DNA from: Setophaga petechia
Taxonomy: Eukaryota > Chordata > Aves > Passeriformes > Parulidae
Direction of reading: 5' to 3'
Assembly: GCA_024362935.1 (NCBI GenBank)
Contig: JANCRA010000003.1
Span: 8,980,001-9,044,000, forward strand
DNA length: 64,000 nt
Position 1 is the first letter of the stretch. Every line of letters begins with the position of its first letter. Below are positions 1 to 24,408 of the stretch, piece by piece. The notes under the pieces were generated by a model. That model had not been told where the DNA came from and ran no database searches. It saw only the letters and a list, made by a program, of their open reading frames with translations. The position numbers and the translations under genes were made by a program.

Positions 1-11526
<11,526 letters not shown>

Positions 11527-12731
11527 TTATTGATAATTACTTAAATCTTCTAAAGGAAAAAAAAACAAAACCCAACAGAAACTATCAGTACTGCTTTCAA
11601 CATATGTTTTATATGAGATCTGCTAATCCTTTGAATGCGATCTGTTAAATTAAAGCTGACACGTTATGTGTTCACAGACTTAAAAAACCTCCTGTATGCT
11701 GCTGTTTTGAACCAATAATCTATTTTATATAAAACATTAAGCCCTGAGAAATAACCTGCATCACATAAACATTATGAAAACTGTCCAACAGCATGAATGC
11801 TCTATTTATTTTATGTATCTATTGGCAAGCAAAGCCTTTTACGTTTGCATGAAAACCCACCAATATTTTACAGCTTGCTGACAAAACAAACGTGACACCC
11901 ACAGCTGAGTTATACATTTCAAACTGGAAGCAAGCAGACCTTGGAGCAAAAGCCATGTTAGGTAAACTGAAGAAATCAATTAAGTTAATCCAGCTGACGC
12001 CTAATTCCCAGACCCGCTGACGCACTTGGAAGTCCCAGAATACCCGGAGCAAAACACACAGGAACACTTTTCTCCTTCACCCTCATAGCAAAGAAAGCGG
12101 GGAAGGGGAATCCACAAACCTGGATGCATGCCAACATTAAAGTATATAACCACTGTTTTGTATAGTGTAAATAGCTATTTTTCTCCTTTACAGTCACAGA
12201 AATTCCTCAGTACATTAGCTCTTGTTTGTTAGTCATATCCTGACTAATATACATTTAGAGAATCATAATAAAACACACCCTTTAAGGGCAATAAATGCCA
12301 CTGGCAAAATGCTGTGACATGTCAATACAGGTCAGAATTTCAGTGCCACTCTCCTGATCTCCCAGCCAGTTTTCTTATACCAGAGGAAATACAAGCTGAA
12401 GAAAAAATTAATCCTGCAAATTTTAGAGCTTTGAGGTCTTTAAATGTAACAGGGATTTTCAACAAGTGAATAGTGCACCTTATGATGCATTTATGATTCA
12501 GTTAGCTACTGCATCTAAATGAAACTATGGAGATCTATGTCCTGAAAAAACTTTTAAGTTCATGACCGTCCTGTTAGCTTTAGACCTATACATAGGTATA
12601 TACATACCTCCCTTCCTCAGCCCAAGCAAATATTAAATAATTTTCAACAATGCAGCAGCAAGTGGTTAATCCGCTTTGCACACAAATCCTTCTCCTCCCT
12701 CTTGGTTTGGGTTTGCGTTTGCCCCCCTAGT

Positions 12732-12732
<1 letters not shown>

Positions 12733-12782
<50 letters not shown>
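12733..12782 (+). repeat. (CA)25 microsatellite
   Basis: An uninterrupted run of about 25 CA dinucleotides lies in EVL intron 1. The purity suggests a length-variable locus. Alternating purine-pyrimidine tracts of this length can adopt Z-DNA. Confidence 0.98.
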
Positions 12783-12785
<3 letters not shown>

Positions 12786-15393
12786 ACGAGACCCTCCTGG
12801 GTGATGTCAAACCACGTTGCTGCACTGCCACTGTGCCAAATTACACCACTTGTAAATTTTACCAACTGCTGCACACCCAAACCTGCCTGACCCCATCACT
12901 GCCATCATTTTAATGAAAGGGAGCACATTACTTCAAGTATTAAGAGGATCTGGGCTGATTACAGCAGCAATTTTCAATCTTTTCTGACCTGTGGGTCTCA
13001 AAAGATTTCCAAGGCAGATGTATCCCCATGGCAGACTAAAGCCTACTGACTCTGGCTTGTTTTGTCAATCACTTTGCTCAGCCTCCAGGTAGCCCACAGG
13101 CCTCCTCCAGGCTGTGAGTAAAAGCCTGGAAAGTCCTCACAGCATTTATAGAGGGAGCAATGATGCCAGCAGACATCTCTATAAAGAACAAGGTAGGAAA
13201 ATTCAGAATAAATTGTATTTTTAGTACATATCATAGAAACAGCTAAATTCTGTTACCAGAGCAATATATTCATATCAGAAGGACAAAACATGATTTTATT
13301 TATATTGTTCAGAATTCATAAAATCCAGCTCATCCACCCGTCGCTATTGCTTTGTGAGATACCTGGAGAACAGCTGCACCTTTGCTGATGTACTTACCCA
13401 GCAAACACCTCTCCCTCCTGTTTTTAAGGTAAGCTAATGTCTTGTGGCAGCTCCTCCGTATCTGACATGAGCAGCTGAGGGATTTGAGCTCCTTCCAGCC
13501 TGCCTAATCCTCCAGTTGCTGCAGGAGCTGCAGCCTGGCAGCAGTGGCAGCATTGCCTACATCCTCCAGACCTGCTTTTGCTAGCAGGTGCCTTGTGCCA
13601 CCTCCAGCTCCAGAGTGAGGGGAGCATCAGCTGCCCAGGGCACAGCAATGCCCTGCCCAGGAGCCAGGGGCTCCAGGAAAATGTTGTTTGTTGTTCCTGG
13701 GGGAATCACACTCAGCCAGTGTGACACCACATCCTTCTCCTCAAGCCTTGCCTAGCACTACAGGTCCTGCTGTACACTAAAGTAAGCAAGAGCACATCAC
13801 TGTCTTCATCAATACTGTCTCCATTTCAGATGAGTTTGGGAATCCACAATTACCACGAGCTGCTAAATTAGTCAAAATTAATTAAATTATCCTTACTTAC
13901 AACAAGACTACACCTAACCATCCAGACACGGGTGCCTTAACATGGCATTGCTCACTGTGCCATACCCAGATCCCAGCAGACACAGCAACTTTGCCTTCAG
14001 GCTTTGCTGCCACCAAAATCAGCAGCAAAGGAGCTGCTGCTGCTGACCTGTGGATGAAACACAGACCTCAGGGGCAGGGTTTGATGCACGACAACCAATT
14101 GTTACTGTGACATAAAGCAACAGCACATCAAGCTCCGTCCCTGCTCTCCTGCAGTCAATGGAAGTTTTTCATCATTCATTTAAATGGAAACAGGATTGAG
14201 CCTGTTATCTGGCCTGCAGTGAAATAACAGAAAGGAACATAAAACAGCACACCAGGGGAATCCTTTCCTGCAAAGCACTTCATCAATCTTTCAACATCCA
14301 AAATGCCTCCAGGGACCCATTGCTAGCTTGCTGTCCCCCGCTAAACGGAGTGAGACAACTCCAAGAGTTTAGTAACTCTTTATCCCCAAGACTTTCTACT
14401 CTTCCTATGCATAAAAGGCACAACTGTCCCACTGCTGCTTTAAGAGGCATCTCTGAAAACAGCCCAGAAAATGTTCCCTTTATAAAGCTCACTGAGAATC
14501 TCTGTATTACTCTCTGTATATTACTTTAAACACAAATCAAGCACCAGTGATTTCACGAAGGTCCAACAAAGTTTTGGGTTATTTTTAGGACCATACATCA
14601 CTGATACTTATGTTAGGTACATGTGACAGTAATAACTGTGCTTAGTGACACAATTCTGAGCAGCCACATTCCTTCTCCATGATAAGAGTTTGTTATATAT
14701 TAGTATTTACATGCAAAATTATGTTTGCACACTTCAAGAACTTGCTTTATTTTCCTAATACACAAAAGTCACTGAAAATTTGGTATTTGATAGAGGTCCA
14801 TCAAGTTTCACACATGTCAAAAATTAGGAATTCTTCTACTGATATTTTATTTTACATTAAAATGCAGTCAGACTCAACCACCTGATTTCCCACCATAGGT
14901 AATTGTGTATAAAAATATATAAAAATTGAATCATACAGAGATCTTAATTACAAAATTGTTCAGGTTTGTGCACAACATCTACTCCAATTTGCAACACTTT
15001 ACTATGGGGCAGATTAAAGTCATCTTATTTAAATGTGGAGGGGAGGGGGTTCTTCCTAGGGACCCCAAATCCTAATATTCACCCCTGTTTATTCTGAAAG
15101 CATTACATCTGTGGGATGGCAGGCCTCTGCACTAGTACCATTTGTTTGCCTGAAGTTAAAGAAAGTCTGTTTAGTTTTCTTCACACGTGATATCTAAAAT
15201 TGAGTGTTCATAGTTGAAATTTATAGAATATTGTTTCAGCACTACAAAACTGTAAATTAAGAAAAAAAAGTTTGCAGATAATACTGTTGTTTCATTCTGT
15301 GTGATATATTTTGACCCACTCTCATCTATCTCTTCTGTGTAAGATTCATCTTAAAAAATCAGCAGATTGGTTAAATTGGATTGAACCCTTCTT

Positions 15394-15415
15394 GAAAGGT
15401 CAGCATTGACCTTTC
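15394..15415. promoter_or_regulatory. Inverted AGGTCA half-sites, 4-bp spacer
   Basis: GAAAGGTCA and TGACCTTTC form perfect 9-bp inverted arms separated by GCAT. The core is AGGTCA-n4-TGACCT, a nuclear-receptor-type inverted repeat with one base more spacing than a classical oestrogen response element. It lies in EVL intron 1, 4.3 kb downstream of the proposed promoter. Confidence 0.35.
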
Positions 15416-18400
15416 TTGCCCAGCACTTTGAGACAGTGCTGCAGGGAAGGTGCCTTTGTCCTGGGATAACTCTCCTCTCCTCTTCCATCTGTTCAAACCC
15501 TGAAAAACAGTCCTTTCTTTGTGGCTTCTAGTAAGCATAAGATTACCAAGATCTACAGCCAAAAAAAGAGCCACAAATGGAATAGATAACACCAGGATTC
15601 TCAGGAAAATACCTGTATTTTTTGTGAATTGTCACATGACAAGCAGTGGCTTGGCACTACCTAGCCCAGTGAGTTATCCAAATATACAAACAAATAGCTC
15701 AGGCTGGAACCACAAAAGACCTGTCCCAGAGAATAAACAGGAAAAAGAAAGCAAACCATAATGTTTGGAGGAGAGTCTGGCTCTGAAGGGTCTCTAAGGC
15801 TTTTCCCTCTCGTTCCAGATTGAGTGGCCAAGCTGCACTGTGCTCCTTCACTGACCTGTTTTCTCTACTTACACTGTTATCCTCTTATGAGTAAAACTTT
15901 TGCAGAGCTTGGTACTGAGTGACTGAGCCCCCTCTGACCAGCAGCCCCGTGCAGAGCCTGCATGGCACAGGGTTATCCCAGCCCGACCCTGGACCCCCTG
16001 TCCAGCACCAAACCACCCAGAGCTCACACCTCTGGGGCAATGGGAGAGGTTTCAAATACTTTCCCCTAGAGCCAGGACAAGGTCATACAGCTTTTGGGGG
16101 GGTCACTAAATCACACTCACAAAAGGTGTAACAATTATCCACGACCAGCTAGCATTGGGACCAAAGGCTTAATTCTGTGGGCTTTATCCCAGCATGCCAG
16201 GTGGACCTGGACACTTTCACTCTCCTTCATATTTACAGACACAACTGTTTCCTTGGGACAGACACTCCCTTAGCATAAGCTTTTACCCTCTGAAAGCTCC
16301 CTGACAGAAATCACGATCTCATGCTTTGAACCAATTACAGATCTACCATTATCAAGGTGCTCATGATACTTTGACCTTTAAAGATGCTCTTTTCTTGTAC
16401 TCATAGAAAAGGCAAATAGCTATTTATACAAGCATTTACCTTATTTTTCATTTTCAGCTCCAATACATCCCTCCTCAATATTTTTATTATTAATAATTAA
16501 AGTTATTTTAGACTGATCTAATCACATGTATTGGTGTGAGAAATTGTTGACATTACTTAGCCCTAGACTTGCCTTACTTGAGAATGAAACCTCAGCCCAG
16601 AAAATGTGGGGAATAATGCACAAGTCATTTAGCACATCTTACTCTACTTGTACACTAGGCTGCCACAGGAAGTCACATTTGTGTGGTTAAACGTGACATG
16701 CAAGAAATTGCTGATGCTGATTTTAGAAGCTACAGAATACTCTCAATGTCAGCTTAAACAGCTAATGTACATCCAAAATCCTGTGTACAGAGATGTGCAA
16801 TCTGTGCAGTACAGATCTGTGTTAACCTCGGAATTGGCAAGCTACAAGTCATGTTCCTGCAGCATTTTAAAGTGTACTTCAAACACTAATGTACTAATTT
16901 GCTAAACATTTTAATAGCTTCCACTTTAATAAATATAATAATGACTGGGATGCAGGGGAAGTGTTTCAGTAGTAACTTGAAACAATGGACATTTCTCTCT
17001 GACCACTGGATGTAGAGAACAAAAAACCTGAGAGACCCTCTGAACACATGACAGTCAGGTCATTTGGGCTTACATAGAGACCATAGCTGAGATCTGAGCT
17101 CGTTACAGATAAAGTTGCTGTAGTGCAGTGACTCTCCAGCCTTCCCACCAGAGATTCACCACCAGCTCTGCTCATGGCCCCACTTCTTCTTGGGAGTCTC
17201 ATTTCTCCAGCACAATGTCAGTCACACTTGTGACTCCTGGGACCCCCTGTGTCAGAGTCTACTTCCCTCTGCAACCAAAGTTGCAGCACAGCCGGTGTCA
17301 CCATCTTTGCCCCAGAGCCCTGAAGAAACTTCCTTAAGCAATGTAGCAAGACCTCATAGTGAAAATACAGCATTTAGCCCTCGATCACACCAAAGGGCAG
17401 CCCCATGGGGGCTTTATAGCCAGAAAGGTGCCTTTAGTCCTCAGTGACATGAAAATGCTTGACTATTTTATAGATATTTAAATAGTAGCAGTCACGCTTT
17501 CATATATAATATGGAGGTGCCACATTGACTGCCTCCAGTTGTTTTCTGAGCTCCATTTCCTGGCATTCCCTGAAAAACCAACCCAGTGGTCAGAAGTTCT
17601 CAATTTACACTCGCTCCTGCTTGCCTGCCCGTGCAGAGGGACCTACCCAAGAGTGCTGCCCTTGCTGCAGTCAGCCTGAAGGGAAGATCCCAGAGAAGCT
17701 GCTGGTTTTTGGTCTCCTGCTCAGGTTTGCACATTCACCTTGCAGATCTTTTGGTGCTGGAGTTTTTCTGCACTGCCAGTGGGAGATGAGCCTTTTGCAC
17801 CGAGCATCTGCTGAAGGTGCCTGGCCATCACCTTTCTCCACTGTTAAACTCTAGCATCTAGACAGTTTAATATTGAATAATTACAAGAAAATAGTAAAAA
17901 TATGAAGCCTCCTTCATAAGCAACTCTCAAAAGGACTGACACTGTTAAATAAAGTCATGACACGCCTGCAAGACAAATACATATTTTACAGAGCAGGAAA
18001 TGGAAATACTGGTACTTATAGGGCTATTAAGAGTAAGATGAACACCAGTTCACCTCCATAAGGAAGAATATTCAAAAGTTACTTTCTGTTAGGAATAAGA
18101 CATTAATTTTGAATTGTCCCTTAATACATTGGCATACCCAGTGGGAACTGCCTTGTCCAGTATCTGCTGCAGATACTCACAGCAGATAAATCAGCTGGAA
18201 ATCAGAGAAGAGACAGTTTATGAGGCACCCAGGTTGCACACTAAGCCAGGACTTTGGCAGATGAGTTGCTAAATTTGGGAACACGCACACAATCCTGGCA
18301 TGACCAGAGAAACTTGCATAACCTTCTGTCACCCCTCATTGCTCTTGAGCATGGGAAAAGTGAGAAAAAATACAAAAAATTATACAGTATGCAAAACATG

Positions 18401-19731
18401 ACTGCAGAGGAACAGATACTTCACCTGGGTCTGACTGTCAGCCCAGAACAGCTCAGTCCTCAGCACTGCCAGCCAAGGCCTGTGAGAGCCCTGACCTCTC
18501 GGGGTCTGCCACAGCACTTAAATAGCACATCTGCCAATCAGTGCAGATTTGGGGCCAGCAGAGAGGCCACAGATTGATGCCCTTGTAAGCCAGCACATCT
18601 GCTTAGTTTGTGTTGCTGAGATTTTAAAAGCATGCAGTGTTGTTAATTTTAACCCATCCCTCTTCTGGTAGGTTTTGTGAACTGAGGCATAAGAATTCAA
18701 ATGACTCTCAGGGGAACTCCAGTTATCAAGATCTCAACTCAGCATGTTAAGAAATGCTTAAAGAGATCTGCTTTGCAAAAGGCACTTCACTGGGGAAGTG
18801 GTGTGATTAAACTAAGCACCACTGCTGCCAGGCCACGCTCCAGGAAACTTTTCCTTCCAAGTTCCAACAACTGACTGCTAATGGGGACTCCTAATGGAAG
18901 AACTTCACTGCTCCGTTAATGCTTTGAATCATGTAAAATTTCTTTCTGTGAAGTGGGGCTCACTTCCACATTTTATACACTACCTTGAAGATACACTTTG
19001 GGAGTTGCTGAAAGTAAATATCAAGTAAATGCTTAGAAGTTCCTAAAAATGAGTCAAGTAAATGGCCTGGAGAAACACCAGGAACTCAATTAGACAAAAA
19101 CAGTAAAAAAGCAACTCAGCTGGATCAGGTTGCTATCAATATAAACTACTTCCCTTCCTCCTTAAATTACAGAAATAAAAGTGAGAAGTACCTAATCTTG
19201 TAAAATATGAATTATGCAAAACTGAACTGTCAAGTGAAAATACATGACTGAGGGCTCTCACTCATGGGCCAACCATATCTGTATTTCAGGAGAATGATTT
19301 TAAAAAAGGCTTTGAAAGATCATAATCACAACTAATGACCAGGAAAGACAGACTCGAAAGTGAATAGAGGAAATCAACATAAAGATCTTTTATTAAAGCT
19401 GGCATCACTTTGCCTTGGTTTCCCTTCAATCCCAGAAGAAATGTAAATAAACCAGTGACAATTCCCCTCGAGCTGATGGAGGCAGATCAGGAATGAAGAA
19501 ACACTCGCTTCATCAAGTCAGCTTCTCCCTCACTACCAGGGGATGCATATTAATGTAGCATTGCCATAAAAGCTTAATTATAATTTTATACAATTATAAA
19601 TTATCCTACCAGGCTATAACCAAAACACAAACCTTCTGTGTTTATCACCATACGTGCTCTCCTTCACATCCAGTCACACTAATTCTGGTCACCAAAGTCC
19701 CTGCCAAGAGTCACAGTCCCCAGGTACTTAC

Positions 19732-19742
19732 GTGCCTGCCAT
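19732..19742 (-). CDS. EVL: EVL first coding exon (start codon; N-terminus MAGT)
   Basis: On the minus strand CTCC-ATG-G is followed by GCAGGCAC and a consensus donor GTAAGT (19731-19726). Joined to exon 2, the split codon AC|T gives [12 protein letters not shown]. From memory, mammalian EVL has two N-termini, MSEQ and the two-residue-longer MATSEQ. This exon would give a product of the longer length. Support comes from the correct phase, the strong donor, the good start context, the absence of any other ATG on this strand from about 19880 down to the start, and a promoter-like array just upstream. The transcribed leader probably runs from about 19850. I could not find an ATGAG|GT exon for the MSEQ form within the window. 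The main doubt is the small size of the coding part, since only a transcript can prove the junction. Confidence 0.72.
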
Positions 19743-19966
19743 GGAGGAGGACCTGGTCAGGCAATCTCACAGAGGTGTACGCTCAAAGCTGGCACGTGTG
19801 CTCAAATCCAAATATTCTATTTCACCTGAGCAGAAGATAAATTTGGCAGAAAGACAAGCCAAGAGTCTCTATGAAGGCTTATAACCAAAACAGGAAAGGG
19901 AAGCGCTATTGAGAGAGCAGGAGGGCAGGAAGTAACATACAGCAGGGGCGGGGAAGGCACTTTAAA
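19743..19966 (-). promoter_or_regulatory. EVL: Putative EVL promoter and 5' leader for the MAGT first exon
   Basis: Reading on the minus strand towards the start codon, the sequence holds: a GC box (plus-strand GGGGCGGGG, 19945-19953); an ETS/PU.1-type site (plus-strand CAGGAAGT, 19926-19933); a second GGAA-rich element (19892-19903); and a TATA-like TTATAAG (19884-19878). About 135 bases of leader without an upstream ATG follow. From the TATA position a start site near 19850 is inferred. The segment is not a CpG island, so a tissue-restricted promoter is more likely than a housekeeping one. ETS sites would fit blood-cell expression, which is inference only. Confidence 0.5.
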
Positions 19967-22900
19967 GAAGAAATGTATTATTTCTTATAGCTGCTTTGCT
20001 GAGCAAAAGTACAAACAATATAGATTTAGATTAGATGTGCCGTTGTTGCCTCATTGGAGGCATGGATATTAAAAACTTTTTGCGCATTTTCTCAAGGCAC
20101 GGGTTCACTGTCCAAGAAAAAGCAAAAGCAAATAAAGCTCAGACCCAGAAAAAAAGATTGCTGTTATTCATTTATGGCACGGGCGTTTACACAACGAACC
20201 AAACCCAGGGGCCCTGGTGGCACCGAGGGCCCTGCACTGCCTGGCAGCCAACCTGGCATCCTGCTGAGGTCCAGCTCCAGCCCAGAGCGTTACCTGGCAC
20301 AGCACAGTGCAAACTTTATCTCCTCACCTACTCAGATGCCTTTTCCACATCTGCTCACGTTGACCTGGAGCAGAGGACACAGGGCGCAAACACCGGGTAA
20401 CTTCCCAAAGCACCCAAAAAACTGCAGAGCTTCTCAGCTCTGGAAGAACTGCTGGAAACACAGTCAGAAGCCATGGTTTTACCATGGAGGCACACAGACT
20501 TTCTCTGGGAGTCAGCATCAGAGGCCCTGAAGTCTCTGCTAATGAGAGCAAAACCTGCAGGGCCCTGAGGAGACCAATCCTCAGGAGATCACACGATGCC
20601 TGACATCCTTGCTGTGCTTTCAGAGCGTAACATACATTTGTTAAACCTTAGATTGCTGTTTAATACAGCAAAAAGAGAGATGTGTAAGAAAAAGGCTGAT
20701 TTTGGCAAGGCACACCAGCTACACAAACCCTTCAGTGCAGTTTCTGCTGGGCAGCAAGGGCTGCAAACACTGCTCCACCTAAGCAGGGGAGCAGAGCTCT
20801 TTTCACCTTCACTGTTTTTCCTGTTACAAGAGATTAGTTTCATGGTCCAACTGAAAGACCTACAGAAACTACTGCTGAAATGGCACCTAGTGAAAACATG
20901 GGTGTCAAAATCTGGCTGCTCTCACAGCTGGTGGTACATCGCCTGCTCAGTTGCTGCTTCCAGTTCCTCTGCAGAAAATCTCTATATGACTGAAGAGTTT
21001 CAGTTTTCTGATGTGGGGGAGTTTAAAAGCCAACAAGAATTAAAGTTCTCACTGACATTTAAGCACAGCTTCTTCTGTAGTGCTGTTGTTTTTCTCTCTA
21101 TTTCTTTCTGTTTAATGAAGCATTTTATTATCACTTGGGATTTCAATTTGGCTACATTTTTCTGCTACTGTATCCTGCTTTGAGATCTGTGTGGATGTTG
21201 GGCTTTACCTTGTTTCATTCAAAAAAATCCTGCTTTTCATGAATTGAAAATTTTACGTTATTTCAGGTCAAGTGGCAATTCTTCTGATAGCTCACACATT
21301 GCCTAGACAATAATTGTAGAGCTAGTCAGTGCAAATAGTACTTTACTGCATGTATCAGAAAAGGACATGACCTGAAAAATGCATCTCCAAGTATGGACAC
21401 AAATTACTATGGCCCAGATCAGCCATGCTGGCTCCACTGTTCTAGGCAGAAGGATGCAGGAAGATGAACTTAGATGAACTTAGGAAGATGAAGATAAGCA
21501 AAGATCTGAGGAGCCTTTTTATTTCTCTGATCTGTCTGAGATAGATATGGTCACTGATTTGGGGGAAAGGAGACAGCACTTATGAGTAGAATAGTTTCCC
21601 TGTTAAACCAAGCAGATATTACCCTCCTTAAACACAAATATCATCTGCAATAATATCAGCTAGAAAACCCTGGTTTTAAAGATTTGGTTCTCCTGAACAA
21701 ACACTTTTGAGCACACCTGAAAACTCCCAACCTCCCCCCTCCTCCTGCTAGCACTGTGCATGCTGAAGGACAGCAAAGAGCAGGTCACTACTGACACATC
21801 CAGAGTCACCCTAGGAAATAGTGACAGTGAGTAGGACAAAGCCCAGGGCTGCCTTTCCATGCCCCTGTCATAAGCCAAATTAATTTCACTAAGCAGCACA
21901 GCATACATTCCAGCAGAAGTGCCTCTAATCACCTCTTTGCATTGCTAAAATGCCTCCATGGCCCTGGACTAGAAAGGGAGCACTTAGAAGGACACAGCAC
22001 TCTGTGACAAATGACACATAAGACCGAGTAGCTGACTTCTATCCAGTCCTCACAAAGAACCATATGCTGGATAAACAGATTATTTCAGTCATGTGTTGAG
22101 ATCTGTGTGAGCAGATCAGGATTCCTAAACACAGAAGCGAGGCTTTAGTTGCAATTAAGTGAATATTCCCATAGGTTTGCAAGCAGCACGTCTGCTGGCC
22201 ATGTACTCAGCTTTCATGTTCCAAACACTCCCAAATCTTGGATTTGCTTTCTTTTGGAGAGTTTCTCTACCAGATGAATCGTGATTTGTATATGGCAATA
22301 ATGTTATGTATTTTCAATCCTTAGAGCTATAGGCTGAGCTAGAAAGGTGAGTGCCTCAGCCTCAAAATGACTCATCTCCAAGCATAAAACCCAGGCTATT
22401 TTTAAGAATGAAGTACTGTAGAATGTGTTGCTTATACTATTTAAAAAAAAAAGAATCACAATCATAGTATAAAACTGTATCCACCTATGAGTTAATTGAA
22501 GGTAGACATGATTAAATTTTTTTTTCTTAACAAGCATGTTTCAGACCTTCCAAATAACTATTTATACTTATATATCTTCTGGGTTTAGTTCTGTGTTATC
22601 CTCAAAAGGCAACATGTATATTGCACAAATTTCAAAATTTGCATATGGCAAGTCTTTCATTTAACGATTTCATGATTAAGAAATCTGGAAGTTCCCACTG
22701 AAATGTTACACTCAAATTTCATAAACTACAAGACAGTTTCATGAATATATGCACAAATGATATGCAACAGCATATAAAATATGTTTTATATATTTATATA
22801 TTCAGATTTGTAAATCTAATTTCACAGCTGTTAATAGTCTTTGAATGTAAGACATTTCCTCATACACTGAGATTTGCAACTGTTAAACATGCTGATGAGG

Positions 22901-24021
22901 CAAAAAAAAAATCCTTGTCCTCAGAAAGTTTAACCCTGTATGTTAATATACGCTCTTGCTCTCTCAAATCACTTTTTTCCATGCTCCCCACTCATTTGAA
23001 AGGAGCATGAGAGAAACCAGAGAGGAGTGTAAAATATACTTTTTTGCTATTAGAAGAGTTTAAAATGTGCGGTGAGGTGTCGGGTGTCACTTCAACAGCA
23101 AAACAATTGATCTTGCACTGAGCATATTTTACAAATCAGTCTTTTTGGGGATATTAATTTAGGATGCAACTCCATCACTGCTGAGGTGCAAGGAAGTCTT
23201 TCCATGGACTTAAGAGGGACAAGATTTAGCACTTTGTATAGATCCATTCAAGTAGTGATAAATAAACATATGGCAGGAAAAAAGTCTTGTGAAGGCCACG
23301 TGTTATGCAGGATTTGGAAAGCTCTATTTTTTCCTTCTGGGAAGCCCCTGGCTCTCAAGTCATGCAGTGCCCTCTGCTAAGATGATTTCATCTCACCCTC
23401 ACTCTGCAGAGGGAACAGCCAGGACTCACCTGCTTCCAGGGGGATGTTTTGGCTGATGCAAACAGCTTAGGTATTGCCTGAAGGAAATAACTGTATTGCA
23501 AAGAATTAACTCCGTGGCTGCCTTCAATTTTCCTCTCTATAAACTGTGATGAGCAGTGGGCAGTGAGCCCAGACCCCACGGTAAGCAGCATGGAACAAGT
23601 TCCAGACCATATGGAGAGAAATAAACTGCCACTTCATACACAGGGTATCTATACTGCTTTTGTGCTTGAGTCAGCTAATTGCACATCCGCAAATCAGCAC
23701 ATTTATAACAAATGGAGCATTATGATATCATGGGAAATCTATTTAACATGATCAAAGTCTGCCAGGAAAAGTTCCCCTGAAATTATGAAAGTACTTAGGA
23801 GTCCTGAGTGCCGAGGACATTTTACAGTCCTTATTAAACAAACATTTTCCCATTGTTTCATGGCAGCTGGTGGTACCAAGGGCTGTATCATCCAAGGCTC
23901 CATGTCAGGAGCCTCACTGCAGCCACCAGCAGGGGCATCTCCCTGCTGCAGGCAGGAGGCACCTCTGTACCTAGATTTAGAACCAACCCCACCACCCAGA
24001 CCTGCTCCAGAGCAGGCAAAG
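19967..24021. other. Upstream of EVL exon 1: no gene recognised
   Basis: No exon or repeat family could be recognised. The longest frame (plus strand, 20596-21183, 195 codons) has no familiar domain and runs through AT-rich DNA with low-complexity hydrophobic stretches. I treat it as chance. The strip next to the promoter includes a GC-richer stretch at 20190-20560. Confidence 0.6.
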
Positions 24022-24027
24022 AACAGC

Positions 24028-24402
24028 AGTCACACACATCTTTTATGAAAAATCCTTTCCTTAGGATTTTCCTCCTGAGAAGCTCAGGAACAAAATGTAA
24101 ACAATGGTTATCTGCTGCTGTGGAATGCAACAGGTGGATCTTTGATTGTCCCACGTTGGTTGTTTTGAATTAATGGCCAATCACAGTCAGCTGGCTCGAA
24201 CTTTCTGTCCGAGACACAAGCCTTAGTAATCATTCTTTCTTTTTCTATTCTTAGCTAGCCTTCTGATGAAATCCTTTCTTCTATTCTTTTAGTATAGTTT
24301 TAATATAATATATATAATGAAATAATAAATCAAGCCTTCTGAAACATGGAGTCAGATCCTCGTCTCTTCCCTCATCCTTGGAGTCCTGTGAACTCTGTCA
24401 CA
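24028..24402 (+). mobile_element. Solo LTR of an endogenous retrovirus, copy A (same family as 42485-42882)
   Basis: A 375-bp element is flanked by a perfect 6-bp direct repeat AACAGC (24022-24027 and 24403-24408). It ends in GTCACA and begins AGTCAC, a one-base decay of TGTCAC. A CCAAT box lies at 24177-24181 and a polyadenylation signal AATAAA at 24324-24329. It aligns along its length with the element at 42485-42882: shared blocks include a TAGTATAGTTTTA-like tract, GCCTTCT motifs and GGAGTCAGAT near the end. The 6-bp duplication fits class II (ERVK-type) integration. No internal retroviral genes flank it, so it is a recombined solo LTR. The family name was not determined. Confidence 0.85.
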
Positions 24403-24408
24403 AACAGC

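Noticed and set aside
17345..17356. Minus-strand ATGAG|GTCTTG as a possible MSEQ-type EVL first exon
   Set aside because: The donor is poor, and there is no promoter-like context.
20596..21183. 195-codon plus-strand frame
   Set aside because: No recognisable motif, no splice or promoter context, and mixed hydrophobic low-complexity translation. Taken as chance.
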